NCBI GenBank assembly: GCA_029449245.1
Contig: JANATF010000003.1
Location: 3,534,001-3,598,000 of the forward strand
Length of the DNA: 64,000 nucleotides
Direction: 5' to 3'
From: Mortierella alpina
Taxonomy: Eukaryota > Mortierellomycota > Mortierellomycetes > Mortierellales > Mortierellaceae
The translations under genes were made by a program, and so were the position numbers. Position 1 is the stretch's first letter; each line of letters starts with the position of its first letter. The notes beneath the pieces were generated by a model. It was not told where the DNA came from and did no database searches. It saw only the letters and a program-made list of their open reading frames with translations. Positions 1 through 9,884 of the stretch are shown piece by piece.

Positions 1-450
1 GGGGGCTCGGGTCCAGTAAACTTTGAACTTTTCTCGGACCACTGGGTGTCGACATAGCTCTTGAGCAAGACCGCGGCGGAATGGCGCTGAGTGATGTTGC
101 ATTCCCTTGCCAGAGCAAGCCTGACGAGACTGATTGGGAACTCTATGGGATTCCACAGAGGACAGACGAACATCAGATCAGAGCGCCAGGGACGTTCCAA
201 ATTTCCCGCTCTACATTCTTCCTCTGTGGGCAATAGTCTGATCGCGTTGGTCGACTGTCCAATCCTCTGCGCGCATTGTGGCGGAATGATGGCCCGAGGA
301 CTGCAGGTGCTAGGGAGGAGGCAATGTCTAGTGGGCGGTGCACGTACCTGGGTTGACCTGGAGCTCCTTGAGACGCAGCTCAGCAGCCAAGCGAGTGTTG
401 GTGTCTGCAGACAGCGTGTCTGTCAGTGTTTGGAAGACAGCCTGGTCCAT
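1..450 (-). CDS. KAP114: Importin-9 / Kap114-type karyopherin, N-terminal part (runs off the window)
   Basis: Nuclear import receptor of the importin-beta superfamily; the Kap114/importin-9 branch carries histones and TBP into the nucleus. Two exons are visible: 450-348 (start ATG at 450) and 142 to beyond base 1, joined by a 205-nt intron with donor GTACGT and acceptor CATAG. The splice restores one frame. The N-terminal helix region (MDQAVFQTL... LKELQVNP) is followed by a second HEAT-like helix pair with R-H-S-A-A-V-L-L-K-S-Y-V and T-Q-W, the pattern of the importin-beta N-terminal domain that contacts Ran-GTP. The 'LLKxYVxxxW' stretch fits importin-9/Kap114 better than other karyopherins. 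About 80 residues are present; the remainder lies left of base 1. Family assignment is firm, the exact subfamily likely. Confidence 0.75.
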
Positions 451-2226
451 CGTGGGGAGTGATTCTTCAGCAGGGCGAGGTGTGATGAGCTGAGTAGCTG
501 AAAAGGTGCACCCACAAGAGCCAAAATAAAAAGGCACATCCAAATCACAGTCCATGTAAACAATACACGCGCCAGGACACCATCCACCGCTCAGACACCG
601 CATTTGAGGTCTTTGCACATTGACATCTGAGCGACACTGAGGGTTGTTGATCGTTGGAACGGTCGCTCACAGCATCTACAGCCAGCTCAATCCTCGACAC
701 TACAACTTATCGAAGCAGCCTGTTCCCTCTGCACACTCGGCTCGCGCGCGGCTGACAACTCTGTAACTGAAATATCTCTAATTGACGAATATATAGGTTG
801 CTTCCTCCAAACGCGTCCAAAAGTCAAAAACCAAAAAAGCAGTTGATTACACAGCCTGTGCAGAAGGAAGATCCTGTTCTTCCTCTTTGATAAAATGAAG
901 AGCCCCTTCTTCCAGTTCGAAGAGGAGAGACACAGCATAGACTATGTAGTTTAAGATCGGGCATCTCAGTCTCTGGGCCTTTTGTAGTCGTGCGAAAGCG
1001 ACCAATCACGGCTGAGCGACAACTACTACGAGTTGTTTTTGCTCTTCGACGAGCGCTTTCTCTTTTTTTTATCCTACACTGCTGGGCTTCTCTCCCCTCC
1101 CTCTGCACCTCTTCATTCGCCCTGCATTGACATTTACATTCTCCCCATCGCTAATGCACATTGCTCGGTGTCGTTTCCGTCCCCATATTTCATCTCCATC
1201 CATATCTTGTTGTCAGAGAATACGCCATACCAGGTAATCGACCTGGAGAGCCAACAGCGACTGCAAAGGAATTTTCGCGTCGCATCATTCATCCAAAAAG
1301 GGAACCATTATCATGGAGGCTACAGTTGGATGCAAAGCAGATCGCACCTTTGTGCTCTATGAAGCATGGATACAACATGTCCTTTTCGTCATCACCGGCC
1401 ATTATCTCCCGATCTTGCACTGATGCCCGGCAATTCTGACCCCACGCGCGATTACAGCTATTTTGATCCCGAACCAACTTGCGGGTAGATTTTCCTCCGT
1501 TTCTCACTTCATTATCGCTCGCCCATTGCATCCCAGATGCTGGTTCAAAAAAAGGCGGGGGCTCGACTGGTCGAATAGCGATATCGATCGGGCGTGATCT
1601 CATTTTGAAAAAAAGGAGTGTCCACCGTGCGTGAGCAAGGGTCAGCTATGAGCGTGCATCCAAAACCAGCTCCTCTGCTTTTTTTTTTCACCAGGCTTAT
1701 CAATTTTACCTGACCTCGATCCCTTTTACTCCTTTTTTCTCTGTCATCTTCATTGCTGCACGCTTGGGTGAGATAGAGGGGCTGTGCCCTTTTTTATTAT
1801 TATTATTCTTGTTCACTCCAGTCGTCCGCCTAGGGACGGGCGCGCCCCCCTCTGGTCGAATATGTGTGTCCCTTTCGCAAGGGCATCAGGACCACACGCT
1901 TCACAGTGAAGGCATCCACTCAACACACAGGCAGTTATGCAGTGTATTTTCTCATGTCCGCAACTCGGTAGCACGTAGCATTGTGCTACAGGTCTCGAAC
2001 GTTCCTTGGCAAGACCCCCGATCCCTGCAGGTCATCCTCTATCCTCATCTTTATGCCCTCTCCCGATTCCTTGTAATCCATACTGTTGTACTGTATCAAA
2101 TCTCATCGTCAGAAAAGAGCACCCCTCTCCCGATTCTTTTCAATCCATGCAGTAGCAAATCTCATCGTCAGGACAGGGCACCGCAGTATGACCGAATGGA
2201 CTGCTGTTACCACGGCCAAACCAACG
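451..2226. other. Intergenic region between divergent KAP114 and kinase genes
   Basis: About 1.8 kb without a supported gene. It must hold the KAP114 promoter (near 450-900) and the upstream region of the kinase. Seen: C/T-rich tracts, a TTA-type microsatellite near 1794-1808, and an imperfect direct repeat near 2056-2182. Open frames here lack coding character and conserved motifs. Confidence 0.6.
2056..2182 (+). repeat. Imperfect tandem duplication, about 60-68 bp unit
   Basis: Two adjacent copies, each starting CCTCTCCCGATTC and ending in CAAATCTCATCGTCAG plus GAGCACC or GGGCACC. The second copy is a few bases shorter. It lies just upstream of the kinase TATA box. Confidence 0.75.
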
Positions 2227-2234
2227 TATAAAAT
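2227..2234 (+). promoter_or_regulatory. TATA box of the kinase gene
   Basis: TATAAAAT followed about 30 bp later by a long C/T-rich leader (2240-2300), a usual fungal core promoter layout. The first ATG downstream is at 2589. Confidence 0.5.
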
Positions 2235-2735
2235 ACCAGCTCCTTTTTGCTCTCCTCCTCCTTCAACTACACACCTACACTCTTTCCCCCTTCGGCGTGG
2301 GACTACCCAATCTTTGTCAGCGCGAGATAACGATCTTTCCAGACACTAGACCCTCTAACAGCATCCGCTCTCTTATTCACGTCTCTCTTCTCCAACGACT
2401 TTTCTATCGACACCAGCTCTGGACTCAGTGCCGGCTCCAGCATAACTTCGGCAGCTACCTAAGCACGCCCAACCTCAGTATACAGCGCAATCGCACCCAG
2501 CGCATATCGACTCATAGCAGCACAGGTACAGCTCAGACACATCGTCGAGTACTACAAACCTGCAAGAGCAAGCGACTGTGATAAGTTCATGATTTTCACC
2601 TGTAAAGCTGACTAGGTACCACCAACCTCCACTCTCAAGCAACTCTCCGTTACCATTCAACAACCTCGCACGAAACATCGGCAATAAGAGCAGGATCGAT
2701 TCGGTGTCTAGACCTAGCAGCGGTACCACTTGTAG

Positions 2736-4617
2736 CGCCCTCCCTCAAACCAACACCATTTCAACCACAGTTACCACAAGAACAGGAGCAACCAGCTGTC
2801 ACGAACGTTCTTGTCGTTTGCACAAGGACTTGAGCGAGTCCCGTCCCCGCTGTCGGACGAGGACATCAAGGTGCTAATCTCGAATGTAATCCCCGCCTCC
2901 GAAATCAAAAAGTTGTCCATTGGCGTTGATGCCGGGGGCATGGGAATTATCCACGTTGCAGAGTGGAAGGGGATCAAGGTGGCCATCAAGGAAGCCTCCG
3001 CACAAGTGATATCGAAAGAGGTACGTTCTTCGCTATCCCAGCCGCCGTTTTACCATGCAACATTTTTTCCTGAGCGGTGGAGTTTTTGAGCGATCCGAAT
3101 TTGTATTCCGAAAGAGGATACGAGGATAGTCCTATTGTTGGTCCGCAAACAGAACCATCAACCTTATTTCTTTTCGCATGCTCGCAGACATTCCACACTA
3201 GCGTCACCAGCGCCCTGCACCACCATTCCGCATGCACAATCACAGAGTCCACATGTTTTGTGCTGTATGAAAGGGCACGGGTGGACAATACACGAGGACT
3301 GTGAGGGTTCCGTGACAGCAACAGACCATCACCCCTACTCCTACGTTTGGCCATGCGCGTCAGCACACTTGCATATCTGCATCTTGCATGCAAGCACGAA
3401 CGCTCGTTCTACATATGTTACGTCATTGTCACAATTTTCTATTGCATCATACTTGTCACTAACACCTTGTTCCTTCTAGGCAGAGATATATAGTCTCATG
3501 CGAGGTTACGAGGGGGTTGTCCAGTTCTATGGTGTGACCTATCCTCCGGGCTTAAACAAACTCTGCATTGTTACAAAGTATGCCGAGAATGGATCTCTCT
3601 CCTGGCATCTCAAGATCGCCTTCGAGAAGCTGACATGGGATAATAAGTTGACTCTTGCCACTGAAATCGCCTCCTCGGTGGCTCACCTGCATCAGGAGGG
3701 TATCTACCATCGAGATCTTCATGGAGGCAACATCTTGATCGACGGAACTGGGAAGGCAATGCTGACTGATTTTGGAGCGAGTACGGTTATTGAGGAAAGA
3801 GTCGTCAGGAGTATGGACGAGCTTACAAGTGCAACGATGATGACGCCAGAGGGACAATCCAAGTGTGTGAGTGAGATGATTCCCAGCTCCAATGCAAGCA
3901 GTGAGCCTACGACGCTGGTGGATTCAGGAACAAAGTGGCAGAATTTAAGTCTCAAGGAAAACTCGGTTCAAGCAAGCACATGTGTATTACTTGAAGACGA
4001 CAAGCCCGACGATGACGGGAGGCAGGTCCCGCTGATCGGTGTCATGGCATACATTGCACCAGAGCGGTTCCGAAAACCACAGTTCTTTGATGCAAGATGC
4101 GACATCTACTCTTTAGGAGTGTTGCTCTGGGAGCTTACCAGTGGACACTGTGCATTTTCAAAAACGCCGCAGGATGTGCAGCTGGCGGTTTCAATCCTGA
4201 ATGGCAAACGAGAATTGGCTGTGGAGGGGACGCCTGAGTTGTACAGGGAGTTATATGAGCGCTGCTGGGAGAGCGATCCGGAGCTGAGACCTTCGCTGGA
4301 CGAAATCTTATCGACGTTGGAGGAGGTTCGATCGCGGCTGACGGAGGACGAGCTAGCGGTGACACGGAAACGGAACTCAACTCATGATGAAACAGGTAAG
4401 CGCCGGGCAGGCAAAAAAAATGAACAGAAGCAACGTAAGGCTGGCCAAGTACAACGAGGCAGGACGGTCCATGTCCTAGTTCCTTATTCGATATTGACAC
4501 AATCTCTATTTTGCTGCCTCTCCATGGTTCTGAATCACTATAGAAGCAGGCTTTACCGAGTCCGTGAGCATACTTCGTCCTACATCTGATTGCCAAAAGT
4601 ACATGCTTGTAGAATAG
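2736..4617 (+). CDS. Protein kinase, TKL-like, with enlarged activation loop (5' end unresolved)
   Basis: Ser/Thr (possibly Tyr-like) kinase. Exons: an open frame from 2736 to 3020, then 3480-4395 and 4544-4617; introns of 459 and 148 nt have GTACGT/CTAG and GTAAGC/ATAG ends. Seen in order: Gly-loop GVDAGGMG, VAIK lysine, a Glu in KEAEIYSL (helix C), catalytic HRDLHGGN, DFG, and AYIAPERF (APE). The DFG-to-APE distance is about 85 residues, against roughly 20-35 in most kinases; the insert is rich in Ser, Thr and acidic residues. The short tail is basic. No in-frame ATG precedes the Gly-loop, so the start codon is in an upstream exon I could not place; a 5'-most ATG at 2589 is a candidate. Substrate unknown. 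Confidence 0.8.
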
Positions 4618-4970
4618 AGCCGTTGTCTGTCAAGCGTCGGGTCTTGAAGAATAATATGAGATGCACATATCACTCTGTTGCATGCTGTACTGTGAAAAAC
4701 GCCTTGTCGATCCTTACACTTTGTTCAGCGAGAAAGTACGAGCGTTTCTATCTTTCGAACACTCGCTCGCCCAGTGCTTTGACGATGAACCGTCGAGACA
4801 CTCTTCCCTGTCTCCCTTGTTTATACCACTACAAATACCGTGAAGACTCTCAATCCTCCAACACTTCTTGCTATCTATCTTCGTCTCCAGGAAACAACGC
4901 CTCTCATCGCTATCCCCAAAGTCTCTCCACACTCTCTATCAAAAAAAAAGCATAGACGCAACCACACTAG
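4618..4970. other. Intergenic region, kinase 3' end to membrane protein promoter
   Basis: C/T-rich leader directly before the ATG at 4971; no gene or RNA seen. Confidence 0.5.
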
Positions 4971-5669
4971 ATGACACAGGCAGCCATCACCGTGAACCTT
5001 CGCTACGGCATCATTGGTCTGGCCTTCCTCATGTTCGTTCTCGACTGCGTCCACATCGGCCAGCTCAAAAAGACCTACACGGTCGAGAACAAGGTGCCTT
5101 GGCCCTGGAGCACCTTCTTCGCAAACAATAACTTGCCAAACAGCCCCCCACCTTCCGAGGCCAACCTTCATGGATACTACACTCTCCTTTTGGTTCCCGA
5201 TATGTTGGCCGTTGGCATGATGGTCTGGTTAATCGCTGTTCGACGATGCACTGACCGACATTACCACGTCTTGCTGCGAGGCATTTTTTTTTTCACCCTT
5301 GTCGGCCTGCTTCTCTGGGAACCCATCGCCGACATTCTTCGCATCAAAATGTACGTCTCCCAAGAGTGGGGGGTCCGCAGTGGCCGAGGTGTTGACATTG
5401 GCAATCGAAGTGACCTGATCTTCCTTCGAGGACCAAATTCACTTCTCAACCCGTTCGCTGAGAACAGACGTTTGTTCTCAAGAGCGTATCAATGGACTCC
5501 TCCAAGTGCCGGATCGGTGTATTTCTGCTTTCTGAACCATTTGGATGTTGCGCCCGACGCGCCTAATATCAATTGTGGTGTGAATAGGACGCGAAACATC
5601 TTTGCGTTCATATTAGCCCAGATGGTCATCGCAGAGTTTGGTCTATCGCTGATGAACCCTGATGTGTGA
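4971..5669 (+). CDS. Four-helix membrane protein, unknown function
   Basis: A single-exon protein of 232 residues starting at an ATG that follows a C/T leader and a poly-A run. Hydrophobic segments are near residues 12-30, 68-90, 103-120 and 208-226, giving a probable four-pass protein. Between segments 3 and 4 lies a polar, probably extracytoplasmic stretch of about 85 residues with NRS, NRT and several Cys/Trp/Tyr, possibly N-glycosylated. It differs in sequence from the four-pass proteins with PY tails downstream and has no PY motif. I do not recognise the family. Confidence 0.7.
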   Translation: MTQAAITVNLRYGIIGLAFLMFVLDCVHIGQLKKTYTVENKVPWPWSTFFANNNLPNSPPPSEANLHGYYTLLLVPDMLAVGMMVWLIAVRRCTDRHYHVLLRGIFFFTLVGLLLWEPIADILRIKMYVSQEWGVRSGRGVDIGNRSDLIFLRGPNSLLNPFAENRRLFSRAYQWTPPSAGSVYFCFLNHLDVAPDAPNINCGVNRTRNIFAFILAQMVIAEFGLSLMNPDV

Positions 5670-5918
5670 GCTACGGCGGTAGGATCTCGTCCGAGATGGA
5701 GGACAGGTAGCGCGGATGAGAGATTTTCTTTGAAGCGTGTATCGTGGTGATGTGATGTCCACACTGGAAAATAAAAATGACAGAGGTATTAGAATGCCTC
5801 CATCTCTTGCATACAAGTAAGGCGTGCGAGGAAAACCACCCGTTTGGACGTTGATGAGGCTTGCTTTATCACTCAAGCCATCCTTTCACAACGAAAAACG
5901 AAAGGGTAGCAATTGCTG

Positions 5919-6475
5919 TCAAAAGCAACAAAGATTCGAGAAGGCTTTTTTTTTTTCATTCGTAACCAAAATCATCTTTTGATCTGATAAAGCTATAGGA
6001 TGCAACTTGGTCTGACCACATTCTAGAGTCATATATACATGCACACATTTAAACAGTTCCTGGCAGTCTCCAGCTCTTTTATCCTCTTCTTTCCTGGTCT
6101 TGTTGGTTAGAAAACTCTCGATCGGCAAAAGGACCGCACATGCCATCTCGAGCACACATAGTGGATACTGAACGCGGCATGTGCTCTGGTATAGAGCCCA
6201 GCCTACACATCCATCCCTTGATGACAGCATTTGGAGACTTATTATACTTAAGACTACTAAGGCGAGCACCATCGCAGATCGAGCCGTTTCTTGATCCGCC
6301 ACTCGTCGTTTGTAAAGGTGGACAAGGTCATCAACAGCACGAGGCATGCAAGGAGAACTACATGCAGGTACTCCAAGACGATTTGACTCTGCCAGTCATC
6401 GAACGAGGCGCGAACGATGAACGCGACGAGCGATATGACTGCTATAGCCAAGATGAGACCCCGGGTGGCCATCAT
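5919..6475 (-). pseudogene. Four-helix membrane protein, frameshifted paralogue of the gene at 9885
   Basis: From ATG at 6475 the frame gives two hydrophobic helices (LILAIAVISLVAFIV and VVLLACLVLLM), then TNDEWRIKKRLDL and an early stop at about 6257. A second minus-strand frame continues at once with helix 3 (VLALVVLSIISL), a Cys-containing loop (DGC...STC) and helix 4 (LCVLEMACAVLLPIESFL). The loop-helix part resembles the plus-strand protein at 9885 (GGCSST...RCRMQY...IELFW). The two halves overlap without a usable GT-AG intron at the junction, so a 1-nt loss (or 2-nt gain) near 6265-6300 is the simplest explanation: pseudogene or sequence error. The short tail lacks PY motifs. No conserved name. 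Confidence 0.55.
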
Positions 6476-7168
6476 GCCGACGTAGCTCTGTGGGACGGGG
6501 GCTTATTCGAGAAAGGCATGTCGAGGAGTGCGGATTGGATCTTGGACAAAGATTAGCCGGAAGGGATGTGTGTTGAAAATCTCAAGACAGACGTAGGCTT
6601 TAATAAATAGTTGTCAGGGTTGGTGGGGGTCTTTTTCGGCGTTCAAGATAATGAAAGCGGATCCGGCGACGACCCATTGTAAAGCCGAAAACCCTGTATG
6701 CTTCACCAACCCGTCCTAAAGTTCAAATGATTCGAGGTTTAGTCGACTTTTGAGCCAAACAGGGCCATGATGATTCCATGTCCTTCCTATCCCGTTCAGT
6801 GAGGCGCAATATTGCCGAACAGGGAAGCTATGTGGGATGTACATTTTTATATGTAAAGGATCTTCTTGCAAGCGACAGTCTGAACATTCGCTAGTCTGTT
6901 CTAGTTTTCAGCGACGATCAGTCCTCAAGAAACGATGGCAACACAGCTGGCCATGGCCAATGGCTTTCGTATCATCACGCGCGATGTCAAAAACCCTATC
7001 TAGACTCTCAAAATGTATATAAGAGCTGCAAAGAAAAGTGCACAATGGGCAGGTCGATTTTCATCGCGGGCGAGGGCATATAAAGGGCGTCGCCATTTCA
7101 CGCTCAATATAATTTTTCTCACACCCTTGCACGCTCTCATATACACATCCAATCTACACCCACCCATC
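6476..7168. other. Divergent promoter region
   Basis: Spacer between the minus-strand frameshifted gene (ATG 6475) and the plus-strand gene (ATG 7169). Apart from TATA-like elements near 7016 and 7079 nothing coding is supported. The frame open from 7013 into the gene is not credible as coding because it crosses the TATA region. Confidence 0.5.
7079..7085 (+). promoter_or_regulatory. TATA box of the membrane protein gene at 7169
   Basis: TATAAAG, 84-90 bp before the chosen ATG; a second TATATAAG lies at 7016-7023. These sites argue for the start at 7169 rather than the upstream in-frame ATG at 7013. Confidence 0.5.
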
Positions 7169-8074
7169 ATGTCCAACCTGAGTGGTGATCCCTCTACACA
7201 CCCAGTGTCTCCTCCACAAGTACTGTCAGGGACCCTACCGAGCTTCGATAAAAAGCCGTTCGATGGTGTCCACAGCATCCGAAAATGGATCGTTGTGTTC
7301 GGGGTCGGCAACACGTTGGCAGTCGCCACAGCACAGACAGTCTCCTTAATCATATCAGGCGATAGCACCCTAAAAATTGGCCCCATTACCGTGCAGTTGC
7401 TCATACTCAACATACTGCTAGTCGTCTCTATGGTAATGGCCATGAGGCAGCTCAAGCGCCGCTCAGAACCATTCGGGCCTCTAGTAGGTCGGGCATACGT
7501 TATTCGAATCCTCGTTGCTGTGGCAGCTGTTGGCGTGCTGCTTATCTATGCAGTGGTGCCCATTAACGGTGTTACCAGCCATTCTCGCCGCAAAGAGGGC
7601 GATTCCTCCTCCGCAACAACTCAAGACCTGTTAGGGGGGGCGGTCCTCGCGATCCTATATGTATCGGGCGGGCTGCAAGTGATTTTGGCGATCCTGCTGG
7701 GGATGGAACAATATATGGAAATCAAGCTCAGGCGGGCAGATCCTACATTGACCCAGTCAGAACTTCCAGAGCTATACATCTATCAACCTGCGATCCCGCT
7801 TAGGAGCGACTTCACTCACAGCCATCGCACTACGCGGACACACTATATCGGAGATGAAGAGGACTTGGCAAACAAGGACGCTTTGCCTGCCTATGAGCGC
7901 CAGCGGCCGGAAGATCATCCCGCAGTTCAAATCGTCGACATGGCAGATCCCAACCAAGAGTCTCATCAGCTGAGCACCATCTCACCTCCTGACTATGATA
8001 ATACAGATGTGGCTTTCTCTGAGATACCTCATGTTAGCACAGCTGCACCTGTAGCAACGGAAGTGCATCCCTGA
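7169..8074 (+). CDS. Four-helix membrane protein with cytosolic PY-motif tail
   Basis: Single exon, 301 residues from the ATG at 7169, chosen because two TATA elements lie between it and the earlier in-frame ATG. A polar N-terminus of about 35 residues precedes four hydrophobic helices: about 38-60, 73-92, 108-131 and 156-178. A tail of about 115 residues then carries LPAY (near residue 240) and PPDY (near 275), both matching the LPxY/PPxY motifs bound by WW domains of Rsp5/Nedd4 ubiquitin ligases. The tail is rich in acidic residues, Ser, Thr and Pro. General layout matches the genes at 8470 and 9885, so these look like diverged tandem paralogues. Function unknown; recruitment of a ubiquitin ligase to a membrane is inference. 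Confidence 0.75.
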   Translation: MSNLSGDPSTHPVSPPQVLSGTLPSFDKKPFDGVHSIRKWIVVFGVGNTLAVATAQTVSLIISGDSTLKIGPITVQLLILNILLVVSMVMAMRQLKRRSEPFGPLVGRAYVIRILVAVAAVGVLLIYAVVPINGVTSHSRRKEGDSSSATTQDLLGGAVLAILYVSGGLQVILAILLGMEQYMEIKLRRADPTLTQSELPELYIYQPAIPLRSDFTHSHRTTRTHYIGDEEDLANKDALPAYERQRPEDHPAVQIVDMADPNQESHQLSTISPPDYDNTDVAFSEIPHVSTAAPVATEVHP

Positions 8075-8469
8075 GGAGCGACTATGATGCTCGGAACAAG
8101 GGTATGTAAATAAAACATTTGCTCATTCCCATATGTGCAATAGAGGACGATGTCCTTGCCCAACAAAAGATGCGTTGGTAGCACAGCATTGCAGTTCCGC
8201 TCAATAATCATCACATTGCCCATGGCCCATTTTGCAGTAGTTTAGAAAACACTCGCATTGTTTGCATGGAGCAAGGCAAACAATGAAACCTGAGGAGCAA
8301 GCAGGCATCTCCGAGGACACTTGCGAAATCGAGGGGCGAGGGCGAACGTGCAGACGGCGAACGAGATAGAAAGTGGGGGTGGTTTGGCCAACGAGAAGCT
8401 GTCTTTTTTTCTCATCTATCACTCTTCCCCTCTTCTTATTTTTCTGTTGACCATTGTTCAACCAGGACC
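8075..8469. other. Intergenic region with C/T leader
   Basis: Contains an AATAAA-like signal near 8108 (3' end of the preceding gene) and a T/C-rich leader at 8400-8465 before the next ATG. No gene seen. Confidence 0.5.
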
Positions 8470-9238
8470 ATGTCGAGCACCCACACCCAGCCTCCACCGT
8501 TACATGCACTTTCGCAGACACGTATATCTCAGATAGAAGAGGATTCGATGCATGCGCCAACATCAATGCCATCAACAATACCCATCTGCAGCTGGGTGTT
8601 ACGGGTTCCCATGGCCGCAGTTATTGGCATCAGCCTTCTACTTCAAATCGCATCCTTTCCTTTAGTTAGTCTTGAAAAGGATAATCAACAGGAGCAGCGG
8701 CAAAGACGTCTTCAGGGAGAATGCGCCGCAAATCGCTGTTGCCCATACAATCGTGACCACCGTGGCTGCGCTTTACTGCATTCTTCTCACACGCACCTCC
8801 GCCTGCTTACCGAATCGACGGTCTTGTCTACTAAGCAGAATCGGCGCCCGATCAAGGATTCGACTCTCATACGCCCGGGGCGCTTTGGGACTGGTGCTAG
8901 TGCTTTGTGTCATACTCTTTGCCATCGAGGACTCCTTTATTATTACACGCAGCCGTAGGGGTAAGGGTGGCCAAGGAGTCTTGATAGTCGGGATTCTGTT
9001 AGCCTTGGATGTTTTGCTCGCGGCCTTGATTGCGTTGGACGTTGGGCTACGACTATTGCATAGGCGGGTGCTTCGTGATCAAGCGCATCAGCTGCAGGAG
9101 GAGGACGTGGGGGATCGAGAATCAACTGCGGGGTCGTCCCTGCGAACGACGCAGAGGCCTTCCGAGGATTTGCCAAAGTACGAGAGATATGCTAGGCATG
9201 AGCCAACGGATGGCGATGCACCCGTGTACTCAGCATGA
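8470..9238 (+). CDS. Four-helix membrane protein with PY tail; frame break or tiny intron near 8668-8722
   Basis: ATG at 8470 opens a polar N-terminus and helix 1 (VPMAAVIGISLLLQIASF). Helices 2-4 (IVTTVAALYCILL, LGLVLVLCVILFAI and GVLIVGILLALDVLLAALIAL) and the tail lie in the next frame, ending at the TGA at 9236. The tail holds LPKY and ends DAPVYSA, so at least one LPxY motif. A +1 change is needed between about 8665 and 8722. A 55-nt GTTAGT...GGGAG interval there would restore frame, but its acceptor (GAG) is weak and it would be shorter than every other intron in the window. Otherwise it is a 1-nt indel. Same general layout as the proteins at 7169 and 9885. Confidence 0.55.
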
Positions 9239-9666
9239 GGTACAGATATGATAATACGAGCAATTATTACGAATTCATCTCCTCGACGGCAGGGGTGCAA
9301 TTTGAACAAACGCTTGCTGCACCCTGCACATGCGACGGAAGGCCTGTCGTAGCCGGCCATTTGCCCTGGGCGAGGTCGTTGTGGACCTGTCACCCCGTCA
9401 CGACTCACACAGGTCGACTCGATGGCGGATACCTGTGTCGCAGGTTGCGACTTGGTCTCGAGAGCGAAGTGAGACAATTTTTGGGTTGAACAGCTGTACC
9501 CTGTGCTCCTCGACTCCACACTGCCTGCCCACTTTCCCTTACTTTCTTCCCCATTCCTGCCTTCCTTCCCCATTCCTTCCTTCCTGGACCCAATTCCTCT
9601 GCTTCCTTGACCCACCCAATTACTCTGCTTCCTTTACTTTTTTTTTTCCTTCGTGCTCTGTCTCTC
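9239..9666. other. Intergenic region
   Basis: No supported gene. It leads into the pyrimidine repeat that precedes the next gene; the Ser/Leu-only and Lys/Arg/Glu-only frames here are artefacts of base composition. Confidence 0.5.
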
Positions 9667-9798
9667 CTCTCTCTCACTCTCTCTCACTCTCTCTCACTCT
9701 CTCTCACTCTCTCTCACTCTCTTACTCTCACTTTCTCTCACTCTCTCACACTTTCTCTCTCACTCTCTCACACTCTCTCACACTTTCTCTCTTACTCA
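9667..9798 (+). repeat. Pyrimidine microsatellite (CTCTCTCA)n in the leader of the gene at 9885
   Basis: About 130 bp almost purely C and T on the plus strand, based on the 8-mer CTCTCTCA and shorter variants, ending about 85 bp before the ATG. C/T leaders mark many fungal transcription starts; this is an extreme example. Confidence 0.85.
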
Positions 9799-9884
9799 TT
9801 CTATAACTCTCTCTCGCTCTTTACTTCGCCTTTGCATCGCTCCGTTTTCCTCTCAAGCATTACAGCAAACCCACGGTTGCAAGC

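Noticed and set aside
7013-7168. N-terminal extension of the membrane protein at 7169
   Set aside because: Crosses two TATA-like elements and encodes an unlikely Arg/Lys-rich stretch.
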